DNA of 64,000 nucleotides from contig JAJDCS010000039.1 of NCBI GenBank assembly GCA_029260715.1, positions 62,001 to 126,000 on the forward strand, in the 5' to 3' direction. The notes under the pieces are model-generated. The model made no database searches. It saw only the letters and a list, made by a program, of their open reading frames with translations, and was not told the origin of the DNA. Origin of the DNA: Phycisphaeraceae bacterium. Its GTDB lineage: Bacteria > Planctomycetota > Phycisphaerae > Phycisphaerales > Phycisphaeraceae. Position 1 is the stretch's first letter; each line of letters opens with the position of its first letter. Of the stretch, positions 1 to 8,247 are shown piece after piece. The translations under genes and the position numbers were made by a program.

Positions 1-68
1 TGTCCGGGTACCGCTGGGGCGTCACCCGAAAGCGCGCTCTCTTGGAACGCGAGTCGGCGGGCCAATGA
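1..68 (+). CDS. Possible C-terminal tail of a gene entering from the left
   Basis: Reading frame 3 is open from the window edge to a TGA at 66-68 and encodes about 21 residues (SGYRWGVTRKRALLERESAGQ minus the last residue is the kind of basic, helical ending seen in real proteins). No family can be assigned to so short a piece. It may equally be chance, because another frame stays open much longer here without protein-like composition. Confidence 0.22.
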   Translation, partial: SGYRWGVTRKRALLERESAGQ

Positions 69-338
69 CCTCAACCCACTCATTTCAAAACAGCAATTAT
101 CATCGCCGAATGACGTCCAACCGCTGATACAAGGGAAAAGCATTTCCCAGTGTTTCGGTGGATATCCAGCGTCTACAACGCCCCGTGAACCCGTGGCAGC
201 CAAAAGCCGTTCGCCTGTTCCAATAATAACGCCCTTCCCAACCAGCCAACCCTTATCTTTATTGCCCTTGCTTATGGCCAAGACCGGTTTGAGCCGAATA
301 GAATGTAATAGAAATCGCTTTGCGTTTGAGAGGGCATC
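69..338. other. Gene-free leader before the GH2-like gene
   Basis: No convincing gene is seen. The local base composition is lower in GC than the flanking coding DNA. A promoter for the next gene is likely inside it, for example a TTGAGC-like -35 near 289 with an AT-rich -10 region near 300-310, but neither box is strong. Confidence 0.3.
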
Positions 339-1133
339 ATGCAGGCAAGCGAAGGCTACAGCGAGCAAACAATCTCCATCCGGCCGCTGGTGCGGTACGT
401 GGACGAGTCCCAAGCTGTGGTGGACATCTGCATCACGGTGCGAGGCCCGCGCCGGGGGCAGCCGGCCAAGCCACTTGAGATACACGTCCAACTCATCGGG
501 CCCGATGGGTGCGCCTACGAGCACAAGGCCCAGGTCACGGTCAAACAAGGGTGCGGGACCACGCGGTTCGAGATGGGCGCGCCCAGCCGCTGGTGGCCGT
601 CGGGCATGGGGGACCAGTCGCTGTACGACCTGAGCGTCTCCATCATCAGCCGCGACGACATGATCGACCAGTGGGACAACACGATCGGGCTGACGTCGGT
701 GCGCCCGATGCGCGGCAACCCGGACGCGGTAATGGTCTCATTCAGCGAAGACGACCAGCCCGTGCTGCTGATCAACGGCCAGGAGTGTGAGATCCGCGCG
801 GTGGTGCCGGTCGACCCGGCCGACGAGCGACACGTCTTGCCCGTCGGCGAACACTGTCTGCTGGTCGTCCGAGACCACTACGGCCCGGACCTTCTTTACA
901 ACGCCGCCGACCGGGCCGGCACACTGCTGGTGCAATCCATCCCGTTCCTCGACCACATGGGCGCCAAGTGGACCCAACGCAGCGTGGGAGCCGAAGTGGA
1001 CCGGCTTGCGGGCCACCCGAGTTTGGCTGGTTGGCTCGTTGAGCAGGCGGACAAAGCCGGCGACCGCATCGCCGCACACCTCCAAGAACTCGACCCCACG
1101 CGCAGCGTCTTCCGCAGCGTGCCAATGGCGTGA
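339..1133 (+). CDS. Truncated glycoside hydrolase family 2-like protein, probably non-catalytic
   Basis: 264 residues. Residues 1-125 look like the Ig-like sandwich domain of GH2 enzymes (beta-galactosidase and beta-mannosidase): the segment RWWPSGMGDQSLYDLSV matches the family's W-P-x-G-x-G-x-x-x-L-Y pattern. The next part resembles the opening of the GH2 TIM barrel, with LLINGQECEIRAV (the usual NG-x-x-V stretch), AGTLLVQSIPF and HPSLAGWLVEQ. Family enzymes are 600-1000 residues and carry an acid/base Asn-Glu after the HPS-x-x-x-W motif; here that pair reads Glu-Gln and the protein ends soon after. No signal peptide is seen. ATG at 339 is preceded by GAGGG. A carbohydrate-binding or regulatory role is possible. 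It converges with the SecA-like gene. Confidence 0.6.
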   Translation: MQASEGYSEQTISIRPLVRYVDESQAVVDICITVRGPRRGQPAKPLEIHVQLIGPDGCAYEHKAQVTVKQGCGTTRFEMGAPSRWWPSGMGDQSLYDLSVSIISRDDMIDQWDNTIGLTSVRPMRGNPDAVMVSFSEDDQPVLLINGQECEIRAVVPVDPADERHVLPVGEHCLLVVRDHYGPDLLYNAADRAGTLLVQSIPFLDHMGAKWTQRSVGAEVDRLAGHPSLAGWLVEQADKAGDRIAAHLQELDPTRSVFRSVPMA

Positions 1134-1223
1134 AGCGTTTCCTTATTGCAATCGCGGTATATCACCCGGCGCCGGCGTCCTTGGGCGCTGGACCACGGAC
1201 GCTGGACGCTGGACTTGCCAGCA

Positions 1224-3218
1224 CTACTTCGGCAGTGACTTATCGAGGTCTTCGTCGTGGCGCATGACGGACAGCCGGCTGTGGAAGGCTTTGCGCTGGG
1301 CGCGGCGCTGGGCGATGTCGTGCGACCTGCGTGTCCACAGCGGCAGCGGTGTTGTGCGATTGGCGAACATGCGGCGGATGGCGGCTGCCCGGCGTGGGGC
1401 GTACTTGAGCACCAAGTCGTCTTCCATGCTGATGATGCAGCGTGCCGAGCCGGGGTCGCCCTGCCTGCCGGAGCGGCCGTATAGCTGGCGGTCGATGCGG
1501 CTGGCGGTGTGACGCTCGGTGAGGATGACGTGCAGCCCGCCGAGTTCGGCGACACCGGGGTCGAGCTTGATGTCCGTGCCGCGTCCGGCCATGTTCGTGG
1601 CGACCATAATGGCCCCGCGCTGCCCGGCCTTCTCGACGATCTGCGCTTCGGCTTTGTGGTGCACGGCGTTGAGCACTTGGTGCTCCAGACCGTGTTGGTT
1701 GAGCATCTCGCTAAGCAGCTCCGACGCCTCGATGGACCGCGTGGCAATCAGCACGGGTCGGTTTTGGTTGTGGACCTCGGCGATCTCAGCCACCACGGCT
1801 TTCCACTTCAACTCGGCGGTGACGTAGATCAGGTCTTTGAGCCGTGTGCGTTGGAGCGGGCGGTTGGTGGGGATGACGCGCACGGGCAGGCCGTAGGTGG
1901 TTTCGATCTCGGCCTTGGCGTCGGCGGCCGTGCCCGTCATGCCCGACAGCAGCGGGTATTGCCGGAAGAACCGCTGGAAGCTCATGCTCGCCAGCGTGTC
2001 GCGGTCGGCGGTGACAGCCAGGTTGTGCTTGGCTTCGACGGCTTGGTGTAGCCCGTGCTGCCACTGGCGGTCGGGCATGAACCGGCCGGTGTATTCATCG
2101 ACAATCACGATTTGATCCTCGACGATGTGGTAGTGCTGGCGGTGGTGGTAGCAGTGTGCGGCGACGAGCGCTTGTTCGACGAGTTCTTCGCGTCGGCGCT
2201 GGGCTTTCCAGATGGCGTGTTCCTGCTCGCCCAAGAGTGAGGCCACTTTGGCGCGGCCGTCGGTGGTGAGCCTGGCGCGTCGCTTGACTTGCTCGATGGT
2301 GAAGTCTTTCTTGAGTTCGAGTTCGTTGGCTAGGTCGCGTGCTCGTTCGTAGAGTTTCGCTTGTGCGTCTTCGCCGCGTGGCTGGGCGATGATCAAGGGT
2401 GTGACGGCTTCGTCGATGAGCACGGCGTCGGCCTCGTCGACGATGGCGGCGTGCAACCCGGGCACAAGGATCGCCCCGGCCGCCCCGCCCGGGCGCCCTG
2501 TGTTCAGCCCGTCGAGCAGCCACCGCGTTGACACGGGGTCGGCGATGCGGCCCAGGCGTAGCTGGTCGCGCAGCCAGTCGGCGACGAGCTCTTTCTGCGT
2601 GGTGTAAACAATCGGCTGCCGGTAGGCGCCGACGCGTTCGGGCTCGGTGGTCTCGTTGACGACAGCCGAAGCGACCAACCCGCAGCGGCGGTAAATCGGC
2701 TGGCGCCCGTCGGCGTCGCGCTGGGCCAGGTAATCGTTCACGGTGATCACGTGCACGGGCCGCCGCAACCACCCCAATAGCGCCGCGGCGATCGAGGCGG
2801 TGAGCGTCTTGCCCTCGCCGGTGACCATCTCAACGACTTGCCCGTGGAACAGCCCCAAGGCGCCCATGACCTGCACCATGTACGGCTTCTCACCGACCTC
2901 GCGTAGCGCCGCCTCGCGGATCGCGGCCATACCCTGGCGGATGTGCTCGTCTTTGTGGAGGCGGCGGGCGAACACGGTGCGCAGCTCAGCGATTTTCTCG
3001 TCGAGTTGACCGTCGGTCAGGCCCGCCCATTGGTCCTCCATGGCCACGACCGCCTCGGCCTCGCGGCGCAGCTTGGCAAGACCCGTGCGCGCGTGCTTGA
3101 AGCGGGACTGCCAGCGGAAGGCCGCGGCGTCCAACCCGCGCATCGGCTCTTGGCGGCGGCGACGCGTTCGCAGCGCGTCCCACATCATTGAATCGGATTG
3201 CACCTGCGAAGACGTCAT
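1224..3218 (-). CDS. Short SecA-like ATPase (SecA paralogue)
   Basis: About 664 residues, related to the SecA motor that pushes preproteins through SecYEG. Seen in the sequence: Walker A TGEGKT near residue 135, the IVDEADAVLIDEA Walker B region near 262, a preprotein cross-linking region, and motif VI QLYGRSGRQGDPGS near 590. The canonical form is QLRGRAGRQGDPG, so Arg and Ala are changed to Tyr and Ser. Classical SecA is 850-950 residues. This one stops soon after motor domain 2, so most of the helical scaffold and wing domains and the C-terminal Cys-rich zinc tail are missing. ATG at 3218 has AGAGGTGG eight bases upstream; a GTG at 3230 is also in frame. It is probably an accessory secretion ATPase, since the essential SecA should be elsewhere. 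Substrate unknown. Confidence 0.85.
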   Translation of the reverse strand: MTSSQVQSDSMMWDALRTRRRRQEPMRGLDAAAFRWQSRFKHARTGLAKLRREAEAVVAMEDQWAGLTDGQLDEKIAELRTVFARRLHKDEHIRQGMAAIREAALREVGEKPYMVQVMGALGLFHGQVVEMVTGEGKTLTASIAAALLGWLRRPVHVITVNDYLAQRDADGRQPIYRRCGLVASAVVNETTEPERVGAYRQPIVYTTQKELVADWLRDQLRLGRIADPVSTRWLLDGLNTGRPGGAAGAILVPGLHAAIVDEADAVLIDEAVTPLIIAQPRGEDAQAKLYERARDLANELELKKDFTIEQVKRRARLTTDGRAKVASLLGEQEHAIWKAQRRREELVEQALVAAHCYHHRQHYHIVEDQIVIVDEYTGRFMPDRQWQHGLHQAVEAKHNLAVTADRDTLASMSFQRFFRQYPLLSGMTGTAADAKAEIETTYGLPVRVIPTNRPLQRTRLKDLIYVTAELKWKAVVAEIAEVHNQNRPVLIATRSIEASELLSEMLNQHGLEHQVLNAVHHKAEAQIVEKAGQRGAIMVATNMAGRGTDIKLDPGVAELGGLHVILTERHTASRIDRQLYGRSGRQGDPGSARCIISMEDDLVLKYAPRRAAAIRRMFANRTTPLPLWTRRSHDIAQRRAQRKAFHSRLSVMRHDEDLDKSLPK

Positions 3219-3424
3219 CGTACCGGCCACCTCTGGTATTACAGATATCGCTCGTAGACCCTAATCATATGGCAGCCGGGGGAGAAAAAAAGCAAAAACC
3301 ACCGCTACACGCCCGCTTCGAGGGACGCCGCGGCGTTACGACCCGTACGCCCTGCCTACCCCGCCAGCCGTTGGGGGGATAGGCGGTGCAGTATAGGCGC
3401 TGCCGCAACCTTAAAAAAGCGTTT

Positions 3425-3679
3425 TTAGGCGATCGCCAGCTTACCGATCGCCAGGGCGACGAAGACCAGCCAACTGACCGCCATAATGCTGGCGCACAGG
3501 AGCATGCGCGTGGCGGTGGGTTTGGAGTAGTCCTGGGCAAGCAGCAAACACAGCACCGCCCCGGCGACCCCCACCAGCCCCTGCAACGCGCTGAGCGTCG
3601 AGCCGGTGATGATCAGCATGGTGCCACAAAGAAAGACAAAAAACCATGTCCAAGTAGGGACGTGACGGATTTCGACCAT
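3425..3679 (-). CDS. Small membrane protein, unknown function
   Basis: 84 residues with three hydrophobic segments: about residues 12-30, 33-46 and 57-81. The short linkers are polar (one reads AQDYSKPTATR). No family is recognised. It lies between the SecA-like gene and tRNA-Ala on the same strand, with a 190-base gap to the former, so it is probably its own unit. The start ATG has only a weak GAAGCGGG ahead. The hydrophobic pattern and codon use favour a real gene over chance. Confidence 0.55.
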   Translation of the reverse strand: MVEIRHVPTWTWFFVFLCGTMLIITGSTLSALQGLVGVAGAVLCLLLAQDYSKPTATRMLLCASIMAVSWLVFVALAIGKLAIA

Positions 3680-3773
3680 GCCCGCTTCATCGGCCGCACC
3701 GCCCCCTCCGGCTTGAAACTATCCGCACCGACCGATAACCTACGCCACAGCAAGAACCAAAAACTGGAATCAG

Positions 3774-3846
3774 TGGAGCCGAGCGGGCTCGAACCGCTAA
3801 CCCCCGCGTTGCAAACGCGGTGCTCTCCCAATTGAGCTACGGCCCC
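3774..3846 (-). tRNA. tRNA-Ala (anticodon TGC)
   Basis: 73 nt on the minus strand, folding as a full cloverleaf. The acceptor stem GGGGCCG pairs with CGGCTCC and contains the G3:U70 wobble pair that marks alanine tRNAs. The D arm contains AGCTCAATTGGGAGAGC, the anticodon loop is TTTGCAA on a CCGCG/CGCGG stem, and the T loop reads GGTTCGAGCC. The discriminator is A and CCA is not encoded. No integrase or duplicated tRNA end was seen nearby. Confidence 0.97.
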
Positions 3847-3955
3847 GAATCGGGTGGTCCGTTATAGCAGCGGATCATACCGCCCGCTATCGGATGTGCC
3901 AATAGAGTGTGCGATCGGGCTGTCCACCGGGTTGGGGTGTGTGGGGCTATGAACC

Positions 3956-4855
3956 TTAGTAGTAGGCGTCGGTGGCTTCGCGGCTGAAGCGGACGGCCGC
4001 TTCGATCACGACACCGCCGGCAATCAGCGTGGCAGCGGCAAGGCGAACCACGACCACGCGCCAGCCTTGCACGCGCCGAAGCCACGGCTGCTCCACCAAC
4101 CAACCCACCTGGGCGGCGAGCATCAGCAGTAATGCTTGCCAAGTTTGAAGTTCCGCGTAGAAACACCCACTCAGCCACAGCCCGACGAGTATCACCAGCG
4201 GCACGTCGACGTGGCTTGTATCAAGTTGGTCGTATTTAGTGAATTGCCCGGCGAGTTCGATGGCTGCCAAGATCGCCGCGAGCGTCAGCCCCAACTGCCC
4301 CAGCGTTTGGCTGCCCGAGAGCATGATGGCCATGCCCGTCGCGCCGGCGGCGATGGCTAGCTCCATGAGCAACCACCCGCGCGTGTGCTTCCGTTCGTCT
4401 CGTGTCACCGCGCGCTTTTCCAAACCCAAAAGCAGCACCCAGACAATCGCCGCGACAACACCGATACCCGCCAGCCACGCCCACGCCTGCCCCGCGGTCC
4501 ACGTGTGTTCCAGGTATGGCTGCAACAGCAGCGGCCCCGCGCCGAATGCCAGCGCTAATCGCAGCAGCCACGCGACCCCTGTCGCCGCGCCGCCTCGCGC
4601 CGCGACCAATACCGCCACAACCAGCGCCACGGGCCGCAACACCAGGAACACCCACTCCTGCGCCTCAACCGGCGGCAGGTTCGGCCAGCCGTAGGTGGCG
4701 AAGTAGCCGACTTCGAACCCCAGCGCCACAGCGAACGCGGGCGCGATGCGCACCACCCATGCAAAACGGGACAGGCAGTTAGCGCCCAGCACCACCGCCG
4801 CCGCGATGAGCGCCGGCAACGCCAAGCCCCAAAAGAACCACTGGGCTTCAAACAT
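3956..4855 (-). CDS. Polytopic membrane protein, unknown function
   Basis: 299 residues, very hydrophobic, with roughly eight to nine predicted membrane helices spread along its length. A polar loop near residue 145 reads EKRAVTRDERKHTRG. The segment GWPNLPPVEAQEW near residue 57 looks like a conserved loop in planctomycete membrane proteins, but no function is attached to it. The start ATG at 4855 is the first in frame. It is followed on the right by the YceI gene on the same strand, 38 bases away, so the two may be co-transcribed. No transporter or enzyme signature was recognised. Confidence 0.6.
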   Translation of the reverse strand: MFEAQWFFWGLALPALIAAAVVLGANCLSRFAWVVRIAPAFAVALGFEVGYFATYGWPNLPPVEAQEWVFLVLRPVALVVAVLVAARGGAATGVAWLLRLALAFGAGPLLLQPYLEHTWTAGQAWAWLAGIGVVAAIVWVLLLGLEKRAVTRDERKHTRGWLLMELAIAAGATGMAIMLSGSQTLGQLGLTLAAILAAIELAGQFTKYDQLDTSHVDVPLVILVGLWLSGCFYAELQTWQALLLMLAAQVGWLVEQPWLRRVQGWRVVVVRLAAATLIAGGVVIEAAVRFSREATDAYY

Positions 4856-4893
4856 CGCGTATCAACTTAGCGGAGGGCAATTGGTGTATCGGT

Positions 4894-5484
4894 CTATTGC
4901 TTGATGCCTTCGAAGCTGATCATCAGCTTCACCTCGTCGCCCACGGCCTCCATCATGTTGGTCATGCCGTAATCGGACCGTTTGATCTTCAGCATGGTCG
5001 CAAACCCGATGCGGTAGTTGCCCCAGGGGTCTTTGCCTTCGCCCAGTTTCTCCAGGTCGATGGTGATCGTCTTCGCCACGCCGTGCAGCGACAGCACACC
5101 GGTGACGCGGTACCCGTTCTCAGCCGCCTCGACCTTGCCGGTCTTGAAAGTGATGACGGGGAACTGCTTGGCGTTAAAGAAGTCTGGGCTTCGCAGGTGG
5201 TCGTCGCGCTTCTGGAGGCCGGTGTCCACGCTGTCGGTACCGATGGAAAAGAAGAAATTGCACGCGCCGGGGTTGTCGGGGTCGATGGCGATCTCGCCCT
5301 TCACGTCGTTGAACCGCCCGTACGTGTAGCTCATGCCCAGATGCTTGATGGAAAACACGAAGGCCGTGTGTGTGGTGTCCAGCCCGTATTGCTGGGCCTC
5401 GGCGCGGGCGCCAGGCGCAGCCAGGCTAAAACCCATCACAGCGCACAACGCCGCCAACCAGACTCGCGAAACACGATTACTCAT
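4894..5484 (-). CDS. YceI family secreted lipid-binding protein
   Basis: 196 residues: a signal peptide ending near ARAEA, then one YceI-type lipocalin-like domain. Family marks include YGLDTTHTAFVFSIKHLGMS at the start, the central DDHLRSPDFFNAKQFPVITF and the late SLHGVAKTITI. Relatives bind polyisoprenoids or other lipids in the periplasm; the ligand here is unknown. The start is set by AGGAG six bases before ATG 5484. A TTG two codons upstream is in frame but abuts the AGGAG, so it is not used here. The gene sits directly upstream of the membrane protein gene at 3956-4855 on the same strand. Confidence 0.9.
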   Translation of the reverse strand: MSNRVSRVWLAALCAVMGFSLAAPGARAEAQQYGLDTTHTAFVFSIKHLGMSYTYGRFNDVKGEIAIDPDNPGACNFFFSIGTDSVDTGLQKRDDHLRSPDFFNAKQFPVITFKTGKVEAAENGYRVTGVLSLHGVAKTITIDLEKLGEGKDPWGNYRIGFATMLKIKRSDYGMTNMMEAVGDEVKLMISFEGIKQ

Positions 5485-5768
5485 GACCAACTCCTTTGCT
5501 TATTTGAATTCCGGAACACATACCTGTCTGATCCTTACGCCGACAAACGGCTAAACGATTGAGTTTATTCCATGCGCGCCGATTTATAAACGGGGTGTTC
5601 GTTGGAGTATACTGTGTGCGTCGAGTGGTTGACGCGTCGGCTCAACGGCGCCCACTTTCATACGCGGGCGAGACGCCCCAGCCACGCCTGCCGTAAACAG
5701 CAGGACACCTTGGATTTACATATAATCGCAACACCAACAATCGCTTACACGCCACGGGTGAACATGAG

Positions 5769-6353
5769 ATGAAAAAGCTACTCAAAGAAAATTTCGTGCT
5801 CGTCGTCGGCGTGTCATTGCCGGTGGTAGTGGTTGTGTTGTTCGTTGTCGCTAGTGGGCTGCCGAAAAAGTGGGTGGCGCCGCCGCGGCATAGTTTTGTG
5901 TTCACGACGGACGACTACAGCCACCGAAACCGCGCCCCGGTAACGGTGAACTTTGATGTACACGAGGGGCGGCTGCGTGCGCGCGTGTACAAGTCGCCGG
6001 AGAATCACAGCGGCTACGAGCCGAAGCTGTATCTGTACGACCACCAGCAGCAGGCCGTGCGGCGGTTGACCGTCGACCTGCCCAAAGACTTGGAGCATAT
6101 CGAAGACGGCGCCGAAGCCCGGGTCGCCGGCACAGCTGGTTGGGAGATCGACACGAGCCACAAGGCCCCGGACGGGTACGAGTTCCGCGACCAGTACCAC
6201 CGGCGCGGGCTGGTTGGTGAAATCTTTTACAGCGGCAGCCGTCGTCGACAGGCCATCGTCAAGAGCGGCGCCGTCTACCCAATCCCCGACCCCGACGGGC
6301 GGTATTACAGCCACATCAACTTCCTGGGCTGGGTGGTGGGAGAGCGGCCATGA
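5769..6353 (+). CDS. Membrane-anchored hypothetical protein
   Basis: 194 residues: a short basic start (MKKLLKEN), one membrane helix at about residues 9-31, then a soluble domain outside the membrane beginning with GLPKKWVAPP. The soluble part is rich in Tyr, Arg and His and looks like a beta-rich domain. Its terminal stretch YYSHINFLGWVVGERP ends four bases into the next gene (ATGA overlap), so the two are translationally coupled. A pairing of a GDYxxD-like membrane protein and a DUF2157-type protein is plausible, but I do not recognise the family with certainty. Confidence 0.65.
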   Translation: MKKLLKENFVLVVGVSLPVVVVVLFVVASGLPKKWVAPPRHSFVFTTDDYSHRNRAPVTVNFDVHEGRLRARVYKSPENHSGYEPKLYLYDHQQQAVRRLTVDLPKDLEHIEDGAEARVAGTAGWEIDTSHKAPDGYEFRDQYHRRGLVGEIFYSGSRRRQAIVKSGAVYPIPDPDGRYYSHINFLGWVVGERP

Positions 6354-7294
6354 CCAGCCGCCAAGACGCTTTGGAACAAATCCGCGTCATCGCCCAGCGC
6401 CACGGACTGACGCCGGAGGAAATCACCGCGGCGATTCAGGCGCAAGCTCAAGGCGGACAGACAGGCGCCACAAACAAGAGCGGTCTAATCGCCAAGCTGT
6501 TTAGCTACATCGGCGGTATCTTCGTCTTCGCGGGGATCGGCACGTTCATCGCGATGCAGTGGGAGCACATGGCTAGCCCCGCGCGCGTGGTGATCACACT
6601 GGGCTCGGGGTTCGCGGCGTTCTTGATGGGGCTTGCCGCGATGAGGGACGAGCGGTACCGCCGCGCGGCCACGCCACTGTTTTTGATCGCCGCGGTGTTG
6701 GAGCCGACGGGGATGATGGTGGTGTTCCACGAATATGCAGCAAACAGCGACCCGCTGCACCAGGTGTTGGCCACCACGAGCGCGCTGGCGGTCCAATTCG
6801 GCGCCGCGTTTCGGAAAGGCCGCGACAGCGCGCTGCTGTTCTTCGCCTTGCTCTTTGCGACGGGGTTGTGCTGGGCGGTGTTCGACTTGATGGAAATGGA
6901 CGGCGAGTGGGCGGCTGTGGCAGTCGGTGTGTCGCTATTGAGCATTGCTTACGGGATCGACAAAACCCCATTCGCGGCGATCACACCGTTTTGGTACCTC
7001 GCCGGCTCAATTCACTTTTTTATCGGGGCGTTCGACGTATTGGAAGGCACCGCGGTGGAGGTCCTGTACCTGGGCATCTGCTGTTTTATGATCTACGTCA
7101 GCGTCGTGTGCCGCAGCAGGCAGCTTCTGGTCACCAGCACAGCGGCTATGCTCTTCTACATCGGCTATTTCACAAACGAAAACTTCGCGGACGTGGTGGG
7201 TTGGCCCATCGCCATGATCCTATTAGGACTCGCCATGCTCGGGCTGGGAGCGATGGCGTTTAAGATCAACCAGAAATACCTACAGAGCGGGTGA
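6350..7294 (+). CDS. DUF2157-like polytopic membrane protein
   Basis: 314 residues. The N-terminal 50 form a soluble helical segment (MTSRQDALEQIRVIAQRHGL, then TPEEITAAIQ), followed by about eight to nine membrane helices. The layout and the IGGIFVFAGIGTFIAMQW stretch resemble the DUF2157 family of predicted membrane proteins, whose function is not known. The ATG overlaps the stop of the preceding gene by four bases, which indicates coupling. It converges with the CPBP protease gene, leaving only 12 bases between stop codons. Confidence 0.7.
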   Translation: MTSRQDALEQIRVIAQRHGLTPEEITAAIQAQAQGGQTGATNKSGLIAKLFSYIGGIFVFAGIGTFIAMQWEHMASPARVVITLGSGFAAFLMGLAAMRDERYRRAATPLFLIAAVLEPTGMMVVFHEYAANSDPLHQVLATTSALAVQFGAAFRKGRDSALLFFALLFATGLCWAVFDLMEMDGEWAAVAVGVSLLSIAYGIDKTPFAAITPFWYLAGSIHFFIGAFDVLEGTAVEVLYLGICCFMIYVSVVCRSRQLLVTSTAAMLFYIGYFTNENFADVVGWPIAMILLGLAMLGLGAMAFKINQKYLQSG

Positions 7295-7306
7295 GGCCGA
7301 TGCGGG

Positions 7307-7975
7307 TCAGCCCCACAGCAGTGTGACGGCGATGCCCATCATGGCCACGTCGCCGAAGATGTGCAGCAGCCAGGGGGCGACGATGGAGTCGGCTTTTTCG
7401 TACACCGCCTGGGCCACCAACGCGAAGACCATCAGCCCCACCACAGCCAAAGCGAACGGCAGCGGCGACACCCAGTGGTAAATAAACAACAGGTGCTGAA
7501 CCGTGAACGCCGCAGCCGGCAGCAAGTATCCCAGGCGGCGGTGCTTCTTGACAAGTAGGCCAAACGCGAAGCCGCGGTAGAAGAACTCCTCCAAAAATGA
7601 ATTGGCGAAGATCGTGATCGGCGCGATCAGGAACACCGTGCTGGGCGTTACCTTGAACTGGTCGGCGATCTTGTCCACGATCATGGCTTTGTCCAGCAGA
7701 AGATCGCCCAACAAGTAGTACGCCCCCCAGAAGATCAACACCGCTAACCCGCCAAGCACAGCCGCCCCGCACAAACCGTTCCGCCAATTTTTGAATTTGA
7801 GGATATCACGGGGCACGCTCACGCCCTTGGCCCAACAGTACAGCAGCGGCGGGACGATGAAGAAGAGCTTGTAGAGTGAGTAGCCGAGTATGCCCCAGGC
7901 GGTGTCGAGGTCGAGTGCGAGTTGGAGGCCGATCATGGCCAGCGGCAGGAGGATCAGGGCGGCGAGTGTTTTCAT
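7307..7975 (-). CDS. CPBP family intramembrane glutamic protease
   Basis: 222 residues with about six to seven membrane helices. The catalytic family motifs are present: E-E-x-x-x-R as LEEFFYRGF at residues 128-136, and the later histidine in FTVQHLLFIYHW near residue 161. This family (Rce1/CAAX-like, bacteriocin-processing) cleaves peptides inside the membrane; the substrate is unknown. The chosen ATG at 7975 lies only five bases from a palindromic element, so its promoter must lie inside or beyond that element. No bacteriocin or prenylation genes are nearby. Confidence 0.85.
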   Translation of the reverse strand: MKTLAALILLPLAMIGLQLALDLDTAWGILGYSLYKLFFIVPPLLYCWAKGVSVPRDILKFKNWRNGLCGAAVLGGLAVLIFWGAYYLLGDLLLDKAMIVDKIADQFKVTPSTVFLIAPITIFANSFLEEFFYRGFAFGLLVKKHRRLGYLLPAAAFTVQHLLFIYHWVSPLPFALAVVGLMVFALVAQAVYEKADSIVAPWLLHIFGDVAMMGIAVTLLWG

Positions 7976-7980
7976 GGCGA

Positions 7981-8050
7981 GTAGGTCAGGTCATCGACCT
8001 GACATTCGGAGCCACAGGGTCGTTCGGTGTCAGGTCGATGACCTGACCTA
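7981..8050. repeat. Paired REP-like palindrome, family e (GTAGG head)
   Basis: Left arm 7981-8003 starts GTAGGTCAGGTCATCGACCT and is itself a hairpin (AGGTC.GACCT). Right arm 8028-8050 is its inverted copy ending CCTAT, with a 24-base spacer between. The design of two self-complementary arms facing each other with GTAGG at the outer foot is shared with other elements in the window. Confidence 0.75.
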
Positions 8051-8138
8051 TGGGATTAGCCTTAGCACCGGGCTAAAATATCCTACTTTGAGATATGAGG
8101 CTTAGGAAGTGGAGATCGTATGAAGTGCCAAGCAACTA

Positions 8139-8166
8139 TTGCGGTTCTTGCTTTTCGTGATATACT
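8139..8166 (+). promoter_or_regulatory. Sigma-70-type promoter for the 8248 gene
   Basis: TTGCGG at 8139-8144 and TATACT at 8161-8166 are separated by 16 bases. The predicted transcript would start near 8173, giving a leader of about 75 bases. Confidence 0.5.
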
Positions 8167-8247
8167 GTAAAGTACAATTCGGTACAGGGGACATTAATTA
8201 TCCAGCGACTCATCAGTCAATTCAACGTTTAGAAGGAGGTTGCCAAA

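Noticed and set aside
193-633. Plus-strand frame open from the window edge through 633
   Set aside because: Overlaps the GH2-like gene in another frame and has Ser/Arg/Pro shadow composition.
896-1747. 283-codon minus-strand frame overlapping the GH2-like gene and SecA end
   Set aside because: It shares the strand with the SecA-like gene but in another frame and is Pro/Ser/Arg-rich; a GC shadow.
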